A stretch of 64,000 nt of DNA from Mariniphaga sp041684965 (GTDB taxonomy: Bacteria; Bacteroidota; Bacteroidia; Bacteroidales; Prolixibacteraceae): the NCBI GenBank assembly GCA_041684965.1, contig JAWLGR010000002.1:124001-188000 (forward strand), given 5' to 3'. This document shows, one piece after another, positions 27,496 through 36,066 of this stretch (its first letter is position 1; each line of letters starts with the position of its first letter). The translations under genes and the position numbers were made by a program. Under the pieces are notes generated by a model that saw only the letters and a program-made list of their open reading frames with translations, was not told the DNA's origin and searched no databases.

Positions 27496-27810
27496 TTAAT
27501 CCTCGTATTGTCCCTGTTCTACTTTATTCATAAACTCAGAAATAGTTTCAGAACCATCCATTCCAAAAGAATCGACTACTGTACCTTTCTCACCTGTGGT
27601 TGTTTCCAGTGCATAAAGTATACTCATATCACCCGGATCGGATGTGCCTTCAAAGCGGTGAAATTCTACAAGCTTTACATTAGCTGGTTCAAAATGTGCT
27701 TCGCCGGTTTCAATGAGCTCTCCCTCATTGTTAACTCTGAAATTATGTGTGAACCCTCTTTTTTTCAGATGTTCAACGGCTTCAGACAATGTATTGTATT
27801 GATTGTTCAT
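27496..27810 (-). CDS. Small acidic conserved protein (family often mislabelled phosphoribosylpyrophosphate synthetase)
   Basis: A 104-residue acidic cytosolic protein. It belongs to a family widespread in Bacteroidota recognisable by LSEAVEHLKKRGFTHNFR, the FEPANVKLVEFHRFEGTSDP stretch and ILYALETTTGEKGTVVDSFG. The database name phosphoribosylpyrophosphate synthetase is not supported: the protein is far too short and has no PRPP or ATP loop. Its role is unknown. It precedes the small basic protein gene on the same strand, and the opposite charges of the two suggest they could be co-expressed; this is inference only. Confidence 0.78.
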   Translation of the reverse strand: MNNQYNTLSEAVEHLKKRGFTHNFRVNNEGELIETGEAHFEPANVKLVEFHRFEGTSDPGDMSILYALETTTGEKGTVVDSFGMDGSETISEFMNKVEQGQYED

Positions 27811-28164
27811 TTTTGAAAAATTTAGATAACACTATTTACTGTTTTCTATGCTGAAAAAATCACGCCAGAAATCAAATCAAAATAAAAGATATTTATTTTC
27901 AGCGTTTTAAATACAACTAAATATTATCAATTGCTCCATTGGGGAAAATTTGTGGAGAATATCCCCAAAAATGAATATCAAACCTGGATGATCAAATAGT
28001 TTTTTAGGCTACCCATACGATTTTGGTAGAGGTTTAATTGGATAAATTGGGGAATTTTGTATGAGTGAGAGTTTTACTGGCCGGAATTAAAATTTTATGA
28101 TATGCTATTCAAATTGAAAAGGACAGGAAGTGAATCTTCCTGTCCTTTTCTAAAACTTACTGTT
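27811..28164. other. Intergenic region with hairpins
   Basis: A 354-bp gap with no gene. It contains the terminator at 28,117-28,149 and a 7-bp inverted repeat, TTGGGGA / TCCCCAA, at 27,939-27,968 of unknown meaning. No TAnnTTTG element for the 104-residue protein gene was found. Confidence 0.5.
28117..28149 (-). terminator. Intrinsic terminator of the outer-membrane barrel gene
   Basis: A perfect 14-bp inverted repeat (AAAAGGACAGGAAG / CTTCCTGTCCTTTT) with a 5-nt loop lies 16 bp past the stop codon. The minus-strand arm ends in four T. Confidence 0.85.
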
Positions 28165-28752
28165 TTAGAATTTCTTGAGAATCCCAAATCTTACTGATGC
28201 ATAATTATGTTTAAATTCTTTTGCAACACCACCGACTTCACTGTTTCTGTTAAGTGCATTAAATTTTACTCCTGGAGTTAAGCTCCAGTTGTTGCCCAGC
28301 GCCAGATTAATTCCACCGGCTGCCTGCCATCCCAGGCCATGACCTGTGTTATGAATGACATCACCATCGCTGTTTTCAGTTTCAATATGTGCGTACAATC
28401 CTCCTGCCCTTAAATACCACGATAAATTGGAATCCGGCAATGGTCTGTTGTACTGAAGCCCCAAGATATATCCGGTTTCTTCAAAGTTGGCATTGTCACC
28501 TGCAAATGACTCATCGGCTCCAAAACGATTCCAACCCCAGCCTCCATATGCTCCCAGGTAAGGCAAAAACCGGTAGTGAAAAATACCTTCAAAACCAAAA
28601 CCTGGGTTTAAGGTGGCATCTGCCACTTTTTGGGTAGCCATTGAAATCCCAGGGCTGAATTCAAAACCAAATCGTTTTTTATTTTCTTGTGCCTTGCTGC
28701 CAACCGAGAAGAGAACAATCAGCATCAATGCAGAAAATACTTTTCTTTTCAT
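28165..28752 (-). CDS. Outer-membrane beta-barrel protein, small porin type
   Basis: A 195-residue exported protein. Residues 1-21 are a signal peptide (MKRKVFSALMLIVLFSVGSKA, then QENKK). The rest alternates aromatic and glycine residues in strands typical of an eight-stranded outer-membrane barrel (FGFEFSPGISM, YLGAYGGWGWNRFG, YILGLQYNRPLP, WYLRAGGLYAHIE, GLGWQAAGGINLALGNNW). It ends in phenylalanine (RFGILKKF), the usual BAM-recognition feature. The function is unknown. It is monocistronic with a promoter-like element and a strong terminator. Confidence 0.85.
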   Translation of the reverse strand: MKRKVFSALMLIVLFSVGSKAQENKKRFGFEFSPGISMATQKVADATLNPGFGFEGIFHYRFLPYLGAYGGWGWNRFGADESFAGDNANFEETGYILGLQYNRPLPDSNLSWYLRAGGLYAHIETENSDGDVIHNTGHGLGWQAAGGINLALGNNWSLTPGVKFNALNRNSEVGGVAKEFKHNYASVRFGILKKF

Positions 28753-29094
28753 GACTTTATTTTTTAAGTGATTATTAATTTGATTTCATGAATCAAAAGT
28801 AGCCGTTGTACCACGGGTGTAAAATTAAAAGTTGATGAATACGAATTATTAACTGTTGAAAGGATGATTTGAAAGGATGAATTAAAATTCCCTTAAATCA
28901 TTTTATTTGAATTGTATGTTTTCGGGGAAAGATCTGAGGGTAAATTCAAATCGGTTTATTTAACTTTAATAATTCTGGCGATGTTAAAATTATAATAGCT
29001 TATTCTGTAGTTTAGGAGAAAGCAATTGCGTTTTTATTTTTATTTGAAGATCTGGAGTAACAGGTAATTTATAATTTATTATTCTTCCCAATCA
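28753..29094. other. Intergenic region upstream of barrel gene
   Basis: A 342-bp AT-rich gap. Apart from the -7 element at 28,794-28,801, nothing distinctive was seen; no terminator is evident for the SDR gene that ends... upstream of it on the same strand is not needed here because transcription runs leftward through the gap from the SDR gene. Confidence 0.4.
28794..28801 (-). promoter_or_regulatory. -7 element of the barrel gene
   Basis: The minus-strand TACTTTTG matches TAnnTTTG and lies 41 bp before the ATG, giving a leader of about 35 nt. No clear TTG is present at -33. Confidence 0.5.
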
Positions 29095-30027
29095 TCAAAT
29101 AAACTGTGAGGTAAATGATTGGCATATGTCGTATATTTTATTTTGTACTTCACTGTCATTTGCGTAAGCAGGGTAATAAGCTGCACCCCATGCATGTTTA
29201 AAACCGGTATTTTTTGGTCCTGGTTTCATTATTTCCAGCTTGTGGTTAAGATGTATTCCGGTGGTATCAATAAACCTTTCAGAGGTACAAATAGTGTAAT
29301 AATTTGAAGCCATATATTCAGGCAGAGGAAAAACCAGGTTCTGAATACGAGCAATTAGTCGCCAGCGGGGTTTGAATTTGTTTAAAGTTTCTTTTGACAT
29401 ACGTGATCCGTTAACCTGAAGTGAGTAAAACTTTATTTCTTTGGAATTATGTAATTCAGCCATTTTTAATGTGAGCATCAATAGCGCCATTTTAGAATTG
29501 CAATAACTGGTATATACACTGTGTTTGTATCTTTTTTCTGAGATACCTTTCAAGTTTTCGAAATCAATTGTTTTTTTTGGTGAAAAGAAGTGTTTGATAA
29601 TATTGCTGGATACATTTAATACCCTGGCATCCTCTGATTTCTTTAGGTGTCCGGATAAAAGCTTCGTAAGCAAATAGGGGCCTGCAACATTTGTAGCAAA
29701 TGTAATTTCAATGTTATCAGCCGTCAGACGATAGTTCTCTCCATGATTAAAATAGGCTGCATTATTTACCAGTACATCAATTTTCGAAAACTGGCGTATG
29801 ATTTCTTCGGAGAAGCGTTTTATTGAAGCAAATGATGCCATATCTACCTGCTTCAGAAAGATTTTGTCATTATTTGTGACCGCCTTGATTTCAGCCTGAA
29901 CAGCTTCGCTTTTATCTATATCCCGACAGGCCATTACCACGCTGTAGCCTTTGTTGGCAAATTTCAGGACAGTTTCTTTTCCAATTCCTGAATTCGCACC
30001 TGTGATTATAGCTGTTTTTTCAGACAT
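29095..30027 (-). CDS. Short-chain dehydrogenase/reductase
   Basis: A 310-residue SDR of the retinol-dehydrogenase-like group. Cofactor motif TGANSGIGKE (9-18), the structural NNAAY motif, and the catalytic Ser and Tyr-x-x-x-Lys (NVSSN, YTSYCNSKMA) are all present. The Arg in VVMACRD after beta-2 favours NADP(H). The protein is longer than a minimal SDR, with a C-terminal extension common to this subgroup. The substrate cannot be told from sequence. It is adjacent to the MscS gene on the same strand (88 bp), but a functional link is not evident. Confidence 0.88.
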   Translation of the reverse strand: MSEKTAIITGANSGIGKETVLKFANKGYSVVMACRDIDKSEAVQAEIKAVTNNDKIFLKQVDMASFASIKRFSEEIIRQFSKIDVLVNNAAYFNHGENYRLTADNIEITFATNVAGPYLLTKLLSGHLKKSEDARVLNVSSNIIKHFFSPKKTIDFENLKGISEKRYKHSVYTSYCNSKMALLMLTLKMAELHNSKEIKFYSLQVNGSRMSKETLNKFKPRWRLIARIQNLVFPLPEYMASNYYTICTSERFIDTTGIHLNHKLEIMKPGPKNTGFKHAWGAAYYPAYANDSEVQNKIYDICQSFTSQFI

Positions 30028-30115
30028 TCTGTATTTAAATTGCCTATTGAAAATTTACCTCTGGAAATCATTTATTGAATCAAAAATAATGAAATAACCT
30101 CTTTCCCCCTGGGTT

Positions 30116-31402
30116 TTATTGATTAAAATTTCTGCCTGTAATATCAGCAGGTCTGCCTTCGGAATCAATAATCTGGATTTGCTGGCGTGGATAAACAGGA
30201 ATTATTTTTCCCTTGTATTCAGGTTTATTTAACTCAGCATTTACTTTTAGCAACAGTTCACTTTTCCACTTTCGACGTTCACGGGCACCCACCAAATAGC
30301 GGATTATGACATCATTCCACGAATCACTTGCAGCCAGAAATACTTCCGGCTCTAATGGAACGTTTTCTACAAAACCTGCCCTTTTTAAAATTGCTGAATA
30401 ATTTTCTGCAGGCTTGCGCATATTTTCTCCCATGATTTCGATAGCAATGTTTTTTAGCACTTTCATTGTAAGCGGAATGTCTGATTCATTTGCCACAACC
30501 ACATCCAGCTCGTCCCAGACATAGGGAAAATCACCTGTAAGGTTGATTACTGTACCAGTAAGAATTTCATTGTTTGGAAATGTAACAAGTCTTCCTGTAG
30601 GTTGTTCAGCATTGACAAATCCCGCCTGATACGGGGAACCAATTTCCCATACGGTTGTAGAAAGGAAATCAATCCGGTATACATCACCAAATACTTCACC
30701 TACCAAAATGCGATCACCAACTATATAATATCTGCGGAAGGCATTCATAAGCCATCCGGTAAAACTTTCAATTGGAGTTTGAAGTGCCCATGACAAAGCA
30801 AGGCCGATTAGACCAAAAGAACCAACCAGTGCGCGGATGTCACCAATAACCACACTGAATGCTATTCCCACTGCAAGCAGCCATATTGCAATAGAGGTAA
30901 GCGTGATTATTCCTGCCCGGCTTTTAGCCTTTTTGAAAATGTTTTGGAGAATAAATTTTATAAGTTTTACAAGTAACCAGGCAATTATGAGAATACCAAA
31001 GGCAATCACTACTTTTGGATAATTAAATACAAAATTATTCCACATGTTTTGAAGAGCACCTATAGCTTCTCCTGCTGCCTGCTCAGTTCCCTGTATTTTT
31101 TCTGTGGAATCGTTTACTGTTTCCATTGCAATTGTGTCCTGCTGAAAGGATGGGGTCATATCTGCTGACGAAAATGTTTCATCGGGAGCAAACATCAACA
31201 GGATGAAACCAGTCATTGCTATAGCAAGAATGGAAGCCTGCCGGAACCCCTTTAAACGGTTTTCGGCACCTTTTACCACTGAACCTTTTTTAACTCTTTG
31301 CTTCGTCTTTTTGCGGATGATTCTTTTTCTGGTCTTTCTGCCTTTGAATTGTTGCTTCCTGACCGGAGGAGTTCGACGGATATTATCTTTTTTTGAGTTC
31401 AT
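30116..31402 (-). CDS. MscS-family mechanosensitive ion channel with a highly basic N-terminus
   Basis: A 428-residue inner-membrane protein. Hydrophobic helices lie near 57-72, 128-150 and 165-215; the last includes the glycine/alanine-rich pore-like segment ALVGSFGLIGLALSWALQTP. The MscS beta domain follows (GWLMNAFRRYYIVGDRILVG, YRIDFLSTTVWEIG, TFPNNEILTGTVINLTG), then a mixed alpha/beta C-terminus. Channels of this family release solutes on membrane tension. Unusually, 19 of the first 40 residues are Lys or Arg with one acid. The gene follows a 753-bp non-coding region with a repeat array. Confidence 0.88.
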   Translation of the reverse strand: MNSKKDNIRRTPPVRKQQFKGRKTRKRIIRKKTKQRVKKGSVVKGAENRLKGFRQASILAIAMTGFILLMFAPDETFSSADMTPSFQQDTIAMETVNDSTEKIQGTEQAAGEAIGALQNMWNNFVFNYPKVVIAFGILIIAWLLVKLIKFILQNIFKKAKSRAGIITLTSIAIWLLAVGIAFSVVIGDIRALVGSFGLIGLALSWALQTPIESFTGWLMNAFRRYYIVGDRILVGEVFGDVYRIDFLSTTVWEIGSPYQAGFVNAEQPTGRLVTFPNNEILTGTVINLTGDFPYVWDELDVVVANESDIPLTMKVLKNIAIEIMGENMRKPAENYSAILKRAGFVENVPLEPEVFLAASDSWNDVIIRYLVGARERRKWKSELLLKVNAELNKPEYKGKIIPVYPRQQIQIIDSEGRPADITGRNFNQ

Positions 31403-31582
31403 TTACTTTGCTTCTGGTGGCAATATTTTTATAAAGAACATAAGCCGTTTTTAAAGGTTCAGAAAAGTAGAAAAAAGCCTTTGGGAGATGAATCAATTTT
31501 TAAAGCAATTAATTAAGATGCCTTCCGGAATTTCAAACTGTATTGCTCCAAATTCTTTAAAAGTACCGCCATTAAGTCTATA

Positions 31583-31709
31583 CTCAAATTCATCTAAAAT
31601 TCGGAATAAATTCGGAATAAATTCGCGACAAATTCACAAAAACGCGAATTTGTAGCGAATTTGTAGCGAGTTTATAGCGAGTTTATAGCGAGTTTATATT
31701 GAGGTTATA
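31583..31709. repeat. Inverted array of 11-bp tandem repeats
   Basis: Five AAATTC-centred units recur at exactly 11-bp spacing (AAATT at 31,586, 31,597, 31,608, 31,619 and 31,630). After a short spacer come six 11-bp units in inverted orientation: GCGAATTTGTA twice, GCGAGTTTATA three times and TTGAGGTTATA once, ending at 31,709. The two halves are roughly reverse complements, so the array could extrude or fold as a long imperfect hairpin. The exact 11-bp pitch places every copy on nearly the same face of the helix. Function unknown: protein-binding iterons, a structured RNA or a decaying repeat are all possible. Confidence 0.8.
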
Positions 31710-32107
31710 TCTTGTCACTAACGGTTTGGATGCAAAAAACAAGCAAATGGGATACTTATTTGATTTGTCCGAGCGGTATAGGATCATACAAAGCAGGGGT
31801 TATAGAATTTAAGGTGCAACCAGCGGCCATTATAAAATAACCGGGCCATCAATTTTGTGGTTTATGGGGGTATAACTTCATGATGACAAATTATTACATA
31901 CCATTTTTTTGGCTGATTAACGGAACAAATTGTATTTCGGCATGTAACCTTTTATATATGGTAAAATTTTTTATTATTTAAAATTGCAAACAAATAATCG
32001 TTTACAAAAGTTATGCAAAAAAACACTTTATACAATGAATATTTTGAATTGAATAACAGCAAATAAACAGGTAACCTTCAATGGCCTGTTCAGTAAGCTC
32101 TAAAATT

Positions 32108-32135
32108 AAAAAGCCGGCTGCAAAGCCGGCTTTTT
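32108..32135 (-). terminator. Intrinsic terminator of the acn-icd-icd-gltA operon
   Basis: A 12-bp inverted repeat, AAAAAGCCGGCT / AGCCGGCTTTTT, with a 4-nt loop lies 20 bp past the gltA stop. The minus-strand side ends in a T-run, fitting termination of the four-gene transcript. Confidence 0.88.
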
Positions 32136-32155
32136 TATCCTAACTATATAATATT

Positions 32156-33478
32156 TCAGCATTTTCTGCCTCCATCTCCATCCACCTGATCACGAAACCA
32201 CTGCAGCGGGTGGGAAGTAGGTCTTTCAATAGGCATACCATACACCCGGTCATTCACGAGGGATGCCAACACACCCAAGGCTCTCGAAACTCCAAATAAA
32301 ACGGTATAAAAAGTATATTCCTTAATGCCATAATGATACAATAGCGATCCGCTGAAAGCATCTACATTTGGCCAGGGATTCTGAATCTTACCAATATTTG
32401 AAAGTATTGGTGGAACCACTCTGTAAAGCTGGTTTACCAGGTTTACCAAAGGATCGTCTTTAATGTATTTATCTGCAAACTCCTGTTGAGCTGTAAACCT
32501 GGGGTCTGTTTTACGGAGTACTGCATGTCCGTAGCCCGGAATTACCCGGCCCTCTTCCAGTGTCTTTTTAATATAGGCTGCTACTTGTTCATCGGATGGA
32601 GTATCTGTATCCAAATCTTCCATCATCTGAAACATCCAATGTATAACATCCTGGTTTGCAAAACCGTGTAATGGTCCTGCCAGTCCGGTCATAGCTGCGG
32701 CATATGAATAAAACGGATTACTCAGGGCCGAACCTACCAGATGGGCAGTATGTGCCGAAACATTTCCCCCCTCGTGGTCAGCATGTATTACCATGTATAG
32801 TCTGAATAGTCTCCTGATATCTTCTGAGTCGAATCCCATCATATGTGCCAGGTTTCCTGCCCAGTCGAGCCGGGGATTGGGGTCAATATGTTCTTCATTA
32901 TGAAAATTGCGGCGGTAAATGTAAGCTGCAATATGCGGCAGCCGGGCTATCAGGTTCATTACATCCTCGTAGGTTGAATCCCAGTAATATTTCTTATTTA
33001 CACCTGCCCTGTACGCTTTTTGAAAAACAGATTCAGTAGCCATTGCAATTATAGCTGCACTAAACTGGGTCATTGGACGTGAATTTTTGGGCAATGCATC
33101 GATAACATCAAATACATGCTGTGGCACATGTGACCGGGTGGCAAAATCCTTTGAAAGGTTTGTTACGTCATCATGAGTTGGAATTTCACCAATGAGCATG
33201 AGGTAAAAAAGTCCCTCAGGAAGTGGTTCTCCCTCAGGAGACATCTTTGGAAGTTTTTCACGGAGTTCAGGTATTGAATACCCTTTGAAACGGATACCTT
33301 CATTTGGATCAAGCTTTGAGGTATCGGTTACCAGCAACGGAATGCCTTTCATTCCGGACAATACCTGTCCCAGAGTTACTTCGGCAATCACCTTGTCGGC
33401 ATGTTCTTTTTTGATACGTTGAAATTCTTTTGAGCATTCACTTGCTTTTTGAAAAAAACGGTACTTAATGTATTCCAT
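32156..33478 (-). CDS. gltA: Citrate synthase, mitochondrial-like type
   Basis: Condenses oxaloacetate and acetyl-CoA to citrate. The 440-residue protein resembles eukaryotic mitochondrial citrate synthase more than the E. coli hexameric enzyme. Visible catalytic segments are HADHEGGNVSAHTAHLVGSA (first catalytic His), GLAGPLHGFANQ, PGYGHAVLRKTDPRF (second His) and PNVDAFSGSLLYHYG (catalytic Asp; the following residue is Phe where the mitochondrial enzyme has His). It is the last gene of a four-gene operon, 31 bp after the second isocitrate dehydrogenase gene, and is followed by a strong terminator. Confidence 0.95.
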   Translation of the reverse strand: MEYIKYRFFQKASECSKEFQRIKKEHADKVIAEVTLGQVLSGMKGIPLLVTDTSKLDPNEGIRFKGYSIPELREKLPKMSPEGEPLPEGLFYLMLIGEIPTHDDVTNLSKDFATRSHVPQHVFDVIDALPKNSRPMTQFSAAIIAMATESVFQKAYRAGVNKKYYWDSTYEDVMNLIARLPHIAAYIYRRNFHNEEHIDPNPRLDWAGNLAHMMGFDSEDIRRLFRLYMVIHADHEGGNVSAHTAHLVGSALSNPFYSYAAAMTGLAGPLHGFANQDVIHWMFQMMEDLDTDTPSDEQVAAYIKKTLEEGRVIPGYGHAVLRKTDPRFTAQQEFADKYIKDDPLVNLVNQLYRVVPPILSNIGKIQNPWPNVDAFSGSLLYHYGIKEYTFYTVLFGVSRALGVLASLVNDRVYGMPIERPTSHPLQWFRDQVDGDGGRKC

Positions 33479-33509
33479 CTGTTTATTTTTTTGATTTTAT
33501 TTATTTCTG

Positions 33510-34772
33510 TCAATGAATGTGTTTAATTATTTCATCTGCAAAATCGGTGGTAGAATATAATTTTGCCCCTTCCATTTGTGCATAAAGGTCAGAGGTGACC
33601 CGGCGTTTAGCAAATACATGTTCCATGGCATCGTAAATATGCTCGGCAGCTTCGAACCATTGCATGTATTCCAGCATCATAACTGCCGATAAAATGAGTG
33701 AAGATGGATTGGCTTTACCCATTCCTGCAATATCGGGAGCCGTTCCGTGAGTAGCTTCAAAAATAGCATATCCGCTTAAAGAATTAATGTTTGCTCCGGG
33801 TGCAATGCCAATTCCACCAACCATGGCGGCAAGCTGATCAGAAATATAGTCCCCGTTCAGGTTCATCGTTGCAATTACTGAATGGTTGTATGGTTTCAGG
33901 AGCGATTCCTGCAAGAATGCATCGGTTATTACATCTTTAATGATAACTTTTCCCTGTTCTTGTGCTCCCTCCAATGCTTTATCCGCTTCAGCCCGTCCAC
34001 TTTCTTGTGTGATTTTTTCATAGGATCGCCAGGAAAAAATACCGTCAGTGAATTCCCTTTCGGCTAAATCATATCCCCATTGCTTAAAAGAACCTTCAGT
34101 GAATTTCATTATATTCCCTTTATGCACAAAAGTTACTGAAGGCAGGTTTCTTTGAATTGCATAGGATATTGCTGCTCTGATAAGCCGTTCAGAACCCTCT
34201 TTTGAAATGGGTTTAATTCCAAAAGAGGAAGAGTCAGGAAAACGGATTTTATCAACTCCCAACTCATCTATAAGAAAGTCTTTCAGTTTTTTTGCATCTA
34301 TCTCTCCGGTCATGTATTCAATTCCTGCATAAATATCCTCGGTATTTTCGCGGAAAATATGCATGTCAACCAGTGAAGGGTACCGAATGGGTGAGGGCAC
34401 CCCTTTGAACCAACGTACCGGGCGCAGGCAGACATATAGATCAAGTATCTGGCGTAAAGCAACATTTAGAGAACGGATTCCCTCACCAACGGGTGTCTGT
34501 AGCGGGCCTTTAATTCCCACAAGGTACTTTCTGAATGCATCAATTGTATCATCAGGCAGATAATTTCCGGTTTTGCGAAATGCTTTTTCACCGGCAAATA
34601 CTTCTTTCCAGATGATATTACGTTTTTCGCCATACGCTTTTTTTATCGCAGCATTGATTACTTTTTGTGCAGGCACAGTAATATCAATACCAATACCGTC
34701 TCCTTCAATAAAAGGTATTACAGGCTTATCGGGTACCTTAAGCAAACCGTTTATGAGTTGTATTTGATTCAT
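33510..34772 (-). CDS. icd: Isocitrate dehydrogenase, E. coli-like fold, predicted NAD-specific
   Basis: Oxidatively decarboxylates isocitrate to 2-oxoglutarate. The 420-residue protein aligns without gaps to the C-terminal half of E. coli Icd and keeps the substrate segment TPVGEGIRSLNVALRQ. All five E. coli NADP-contact positions are changed: Lys344 to Asp347, Tyr345 to Ile348, Val351 to Ala354, Tyr391 to Ser394 and Arg395 to Ala398. Asp-Ile after HGTAP is the known NAD-type signature, so NAD use is predicted despite what a default annotation would say. It lies between the NADP-type icd and gltA with gaps of 3 and 31 bp, so all are co-transcribed. Confidence 0.93.
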   Translation of the reverse strand: MNQIQLINGLLKVPDKPVIPFIEGDGIGIDITVPAQKVINAAIKKAYGEKRNIIWKEVFAGEKAFRKTGNYLPDDTIDAFRKYLVGIKGPLQTPVGEGIRSLNVALRQILDLYVCLRPVRWFKGVPSPIRYPSLVDMHIFRENTEDIYAGIEYMTGEIDAKKLKDFLIDELGVDKIRFPDSSSFGIKPISKEGSERLIRAAISYAIQRNLPSVTFVHKGNIMKFTEGSFKQWGYDLAEREFTDGIFSWRSYEKITQESGRAEADKALEGAQEQGKVIIKDVITDAFLQESLLKPYNHSVIATMNLNGDYISDQLAAMVGGIGIAPGANINSLSGYAIFEATHGTAPDIAGMGKANPSSLILSAVMMLEYMQWFEAAEHIYDAMEHVFAKRRVTSDLYAQMEGAKLYSTTDFADEIIKHIH

Positions 34773-34775
34773 TCG

Positions 34776-36005
34776 TTACGATACCAGTTTCTTTTTAAGG
34801 TTTTCATCGAGAGCTGCCAGAAAATCTTCGGTTGTGAGAAAATGCTCCTGCTTAAGGTCTTTTTCATGAATGATAAGTGCCAGATCTTTGGTCATTTTTC
34901 CTGATTCTACGGTTTCAATGCAAACTTGTTCCAGTGCATTGGCAAAATGGATTAATTCCTGATTGCTGTCAAGACGCCCCCTGAATTCCAATCCACGGGT
35001 CCAGGCGAATATTGAAGCGATTGGATTGGTAGAAGTTGGATTACCTTTTTGGTGCTGTCTGAAATGCCGGGTTACTGTTCCGTGGGCTGCCTCTGCCTCC
35101 ATTGTTTTTCCATCGGGGGTTACCAGGGTTGAAGTCATTAATCCAAGAGAACCAAAACCTTGTGCAACCGTGTCGCTTTGCACATCCCCATCGTAATTTT
35201 TACATGCCCACACAAAACCACCTTCCCATTTTATTGCTGCAGCAACCATGTCGTCGATGAGCCTGTGTTCGTATGTAATTCCTGCTTCTTCAAATTTTTG
35301 TTTGTATTCGTTATCGAAGATTTCCTGGAATATATCCTTAAATCGTCCGTCGTATTTTTTAAGAATTGTATTTTTAGTGGACATGTACAGAGGCCATTTT
35401 TTAAGTAATGCCTGGTTCATGCAGGAACGGGCAAATCCTGAAATGGATTCATCTGTATTGTACATTGACAAGGCAACTCCATCGCCTTCAAAATGATATA
35501 CTTCATGTGAAATTGGTGCACTTCCGTCATCGGGTGTAAAGGAAATAGTCAGTTTGCCGGGGCCTTTTGTAACAAAATCAGTTGCCCGGTATTGGTCGCC
35601 GAATGCATGACGGCCAATGCAAATTGGCTTTTTCCAACCAGGTACCAGTCGTGGTATATTTTTAATGAGAATCGGTTCACGAAAAACAGTTCCGCCCAAA
35701 ATATTTCGGATTGTACCATTAGGCGACTTCCACATTTGTTTTAGCCCAAATTCATCAACCCGGGCTTCGTCGGGCGTTATGGTTGCACATTTAACTCCTA
35801 CCCCGTATTTTCTTATGGCATATGCTGCATCAACTGTAATCTGATCATCTGTGGCATCACGGCTTTCAATGCCTAAATCGTAATATTTCAGGTCAATGTC
35901 AAGATAAGGCAGGATTAGTTTTTCTTTGATAAAATTCCAGATAACCCGTGTCATTTCGTCTCCATCGAGTTCAACAACCGGGTTTTGCACTTTGATTTTT
36001 TGCAT
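34776..36005 (-). CDS. icd: NADP-dependent isocitrate dehydrogenase, eukaryotic-like type
   Basis: A 409-residue enzyme very similar in sequence to human IDH1/2 (type II subfamily). Features include VELDGDEMTRVIW at the N-terminus, the isocitrate-binding SPNGTIRNILGGTVFREP block, the CKNYDGDVQSD metal site, and AAHGTVTRHFRQHQKG, which keeps the Arg-His pair contacting the NADP 2'-phosphate. It thus complements the predicted NAD-type enzyme encoded immediately downstream. The ATG giving MQKIKVQNP was preferred to a TTG two codons upstream. It lies 61 bp after acn in the same operon. Confidence 0.95.
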   Translation of the reverse strand: MQKIKVQNPVVELDGDEMTRVIWNFIKEKLILPYLDIDLKYYDLGIESRDATDDQITVDAAYAIRKYGVGVKCATITPDEARVDEFGLKQMWKSPNGTIRNILGGTVFREPILIKNIPRLVPGWKKPICIGRHAFGDQYRATDFVTKGPGKLTISFTPDDGSAPISHEVYHFEGDGVALSMYNTDESISGFARSCMNQALLKKWPLYMSTKNTILKKYDGRFKDIFQEIFDNEYKQKFEEAGITYEHRLIDDMVAAAIKWEGGFVWACKNYDGDVQSDTVAQGFGSLGLMTSTLVTPDGKTMEAEAAHGTVTRHFRQHQKGNPTSTNPIASIFAWTRGLEFRGRLDSNQELIHFANALEQVCIETVESGKMTKDLALIIHEKDLKQEHFLTTEDFLAALDENLKKKLVS

Positions 36006-36066
36006 TCTCAATTATTTTATGTTAAAATTTGAATCTTATTAAATTTTGCCTGGTCATAACTCCATG

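Larger units (their letters stand above)
31403..32155. other. Long gene-free region with repeat array
   Basis: A 753-bp gap between gltA and the MscS gene, both leftward. It holds the 11-bp repeat array (31,583-31,709) and the gltA terminator (32,108-32,135). No protein-coding frame of note and no exact TAnnTTTG element was found on either strand. Confidence 0.6.

Noticed and set aside
27496..27810. Phosphoribosylpyrophosphate synthetase function for the 104-residue protein
   Set aside because: The protein lacks any PRPP or ATP-binding motif and is about one third of the required length.
31583..31709. Possible CRISPR array
   Set aside because: The period is only 11 bp with no spacers, the two halves are inverted, and no cas genes are in the window.
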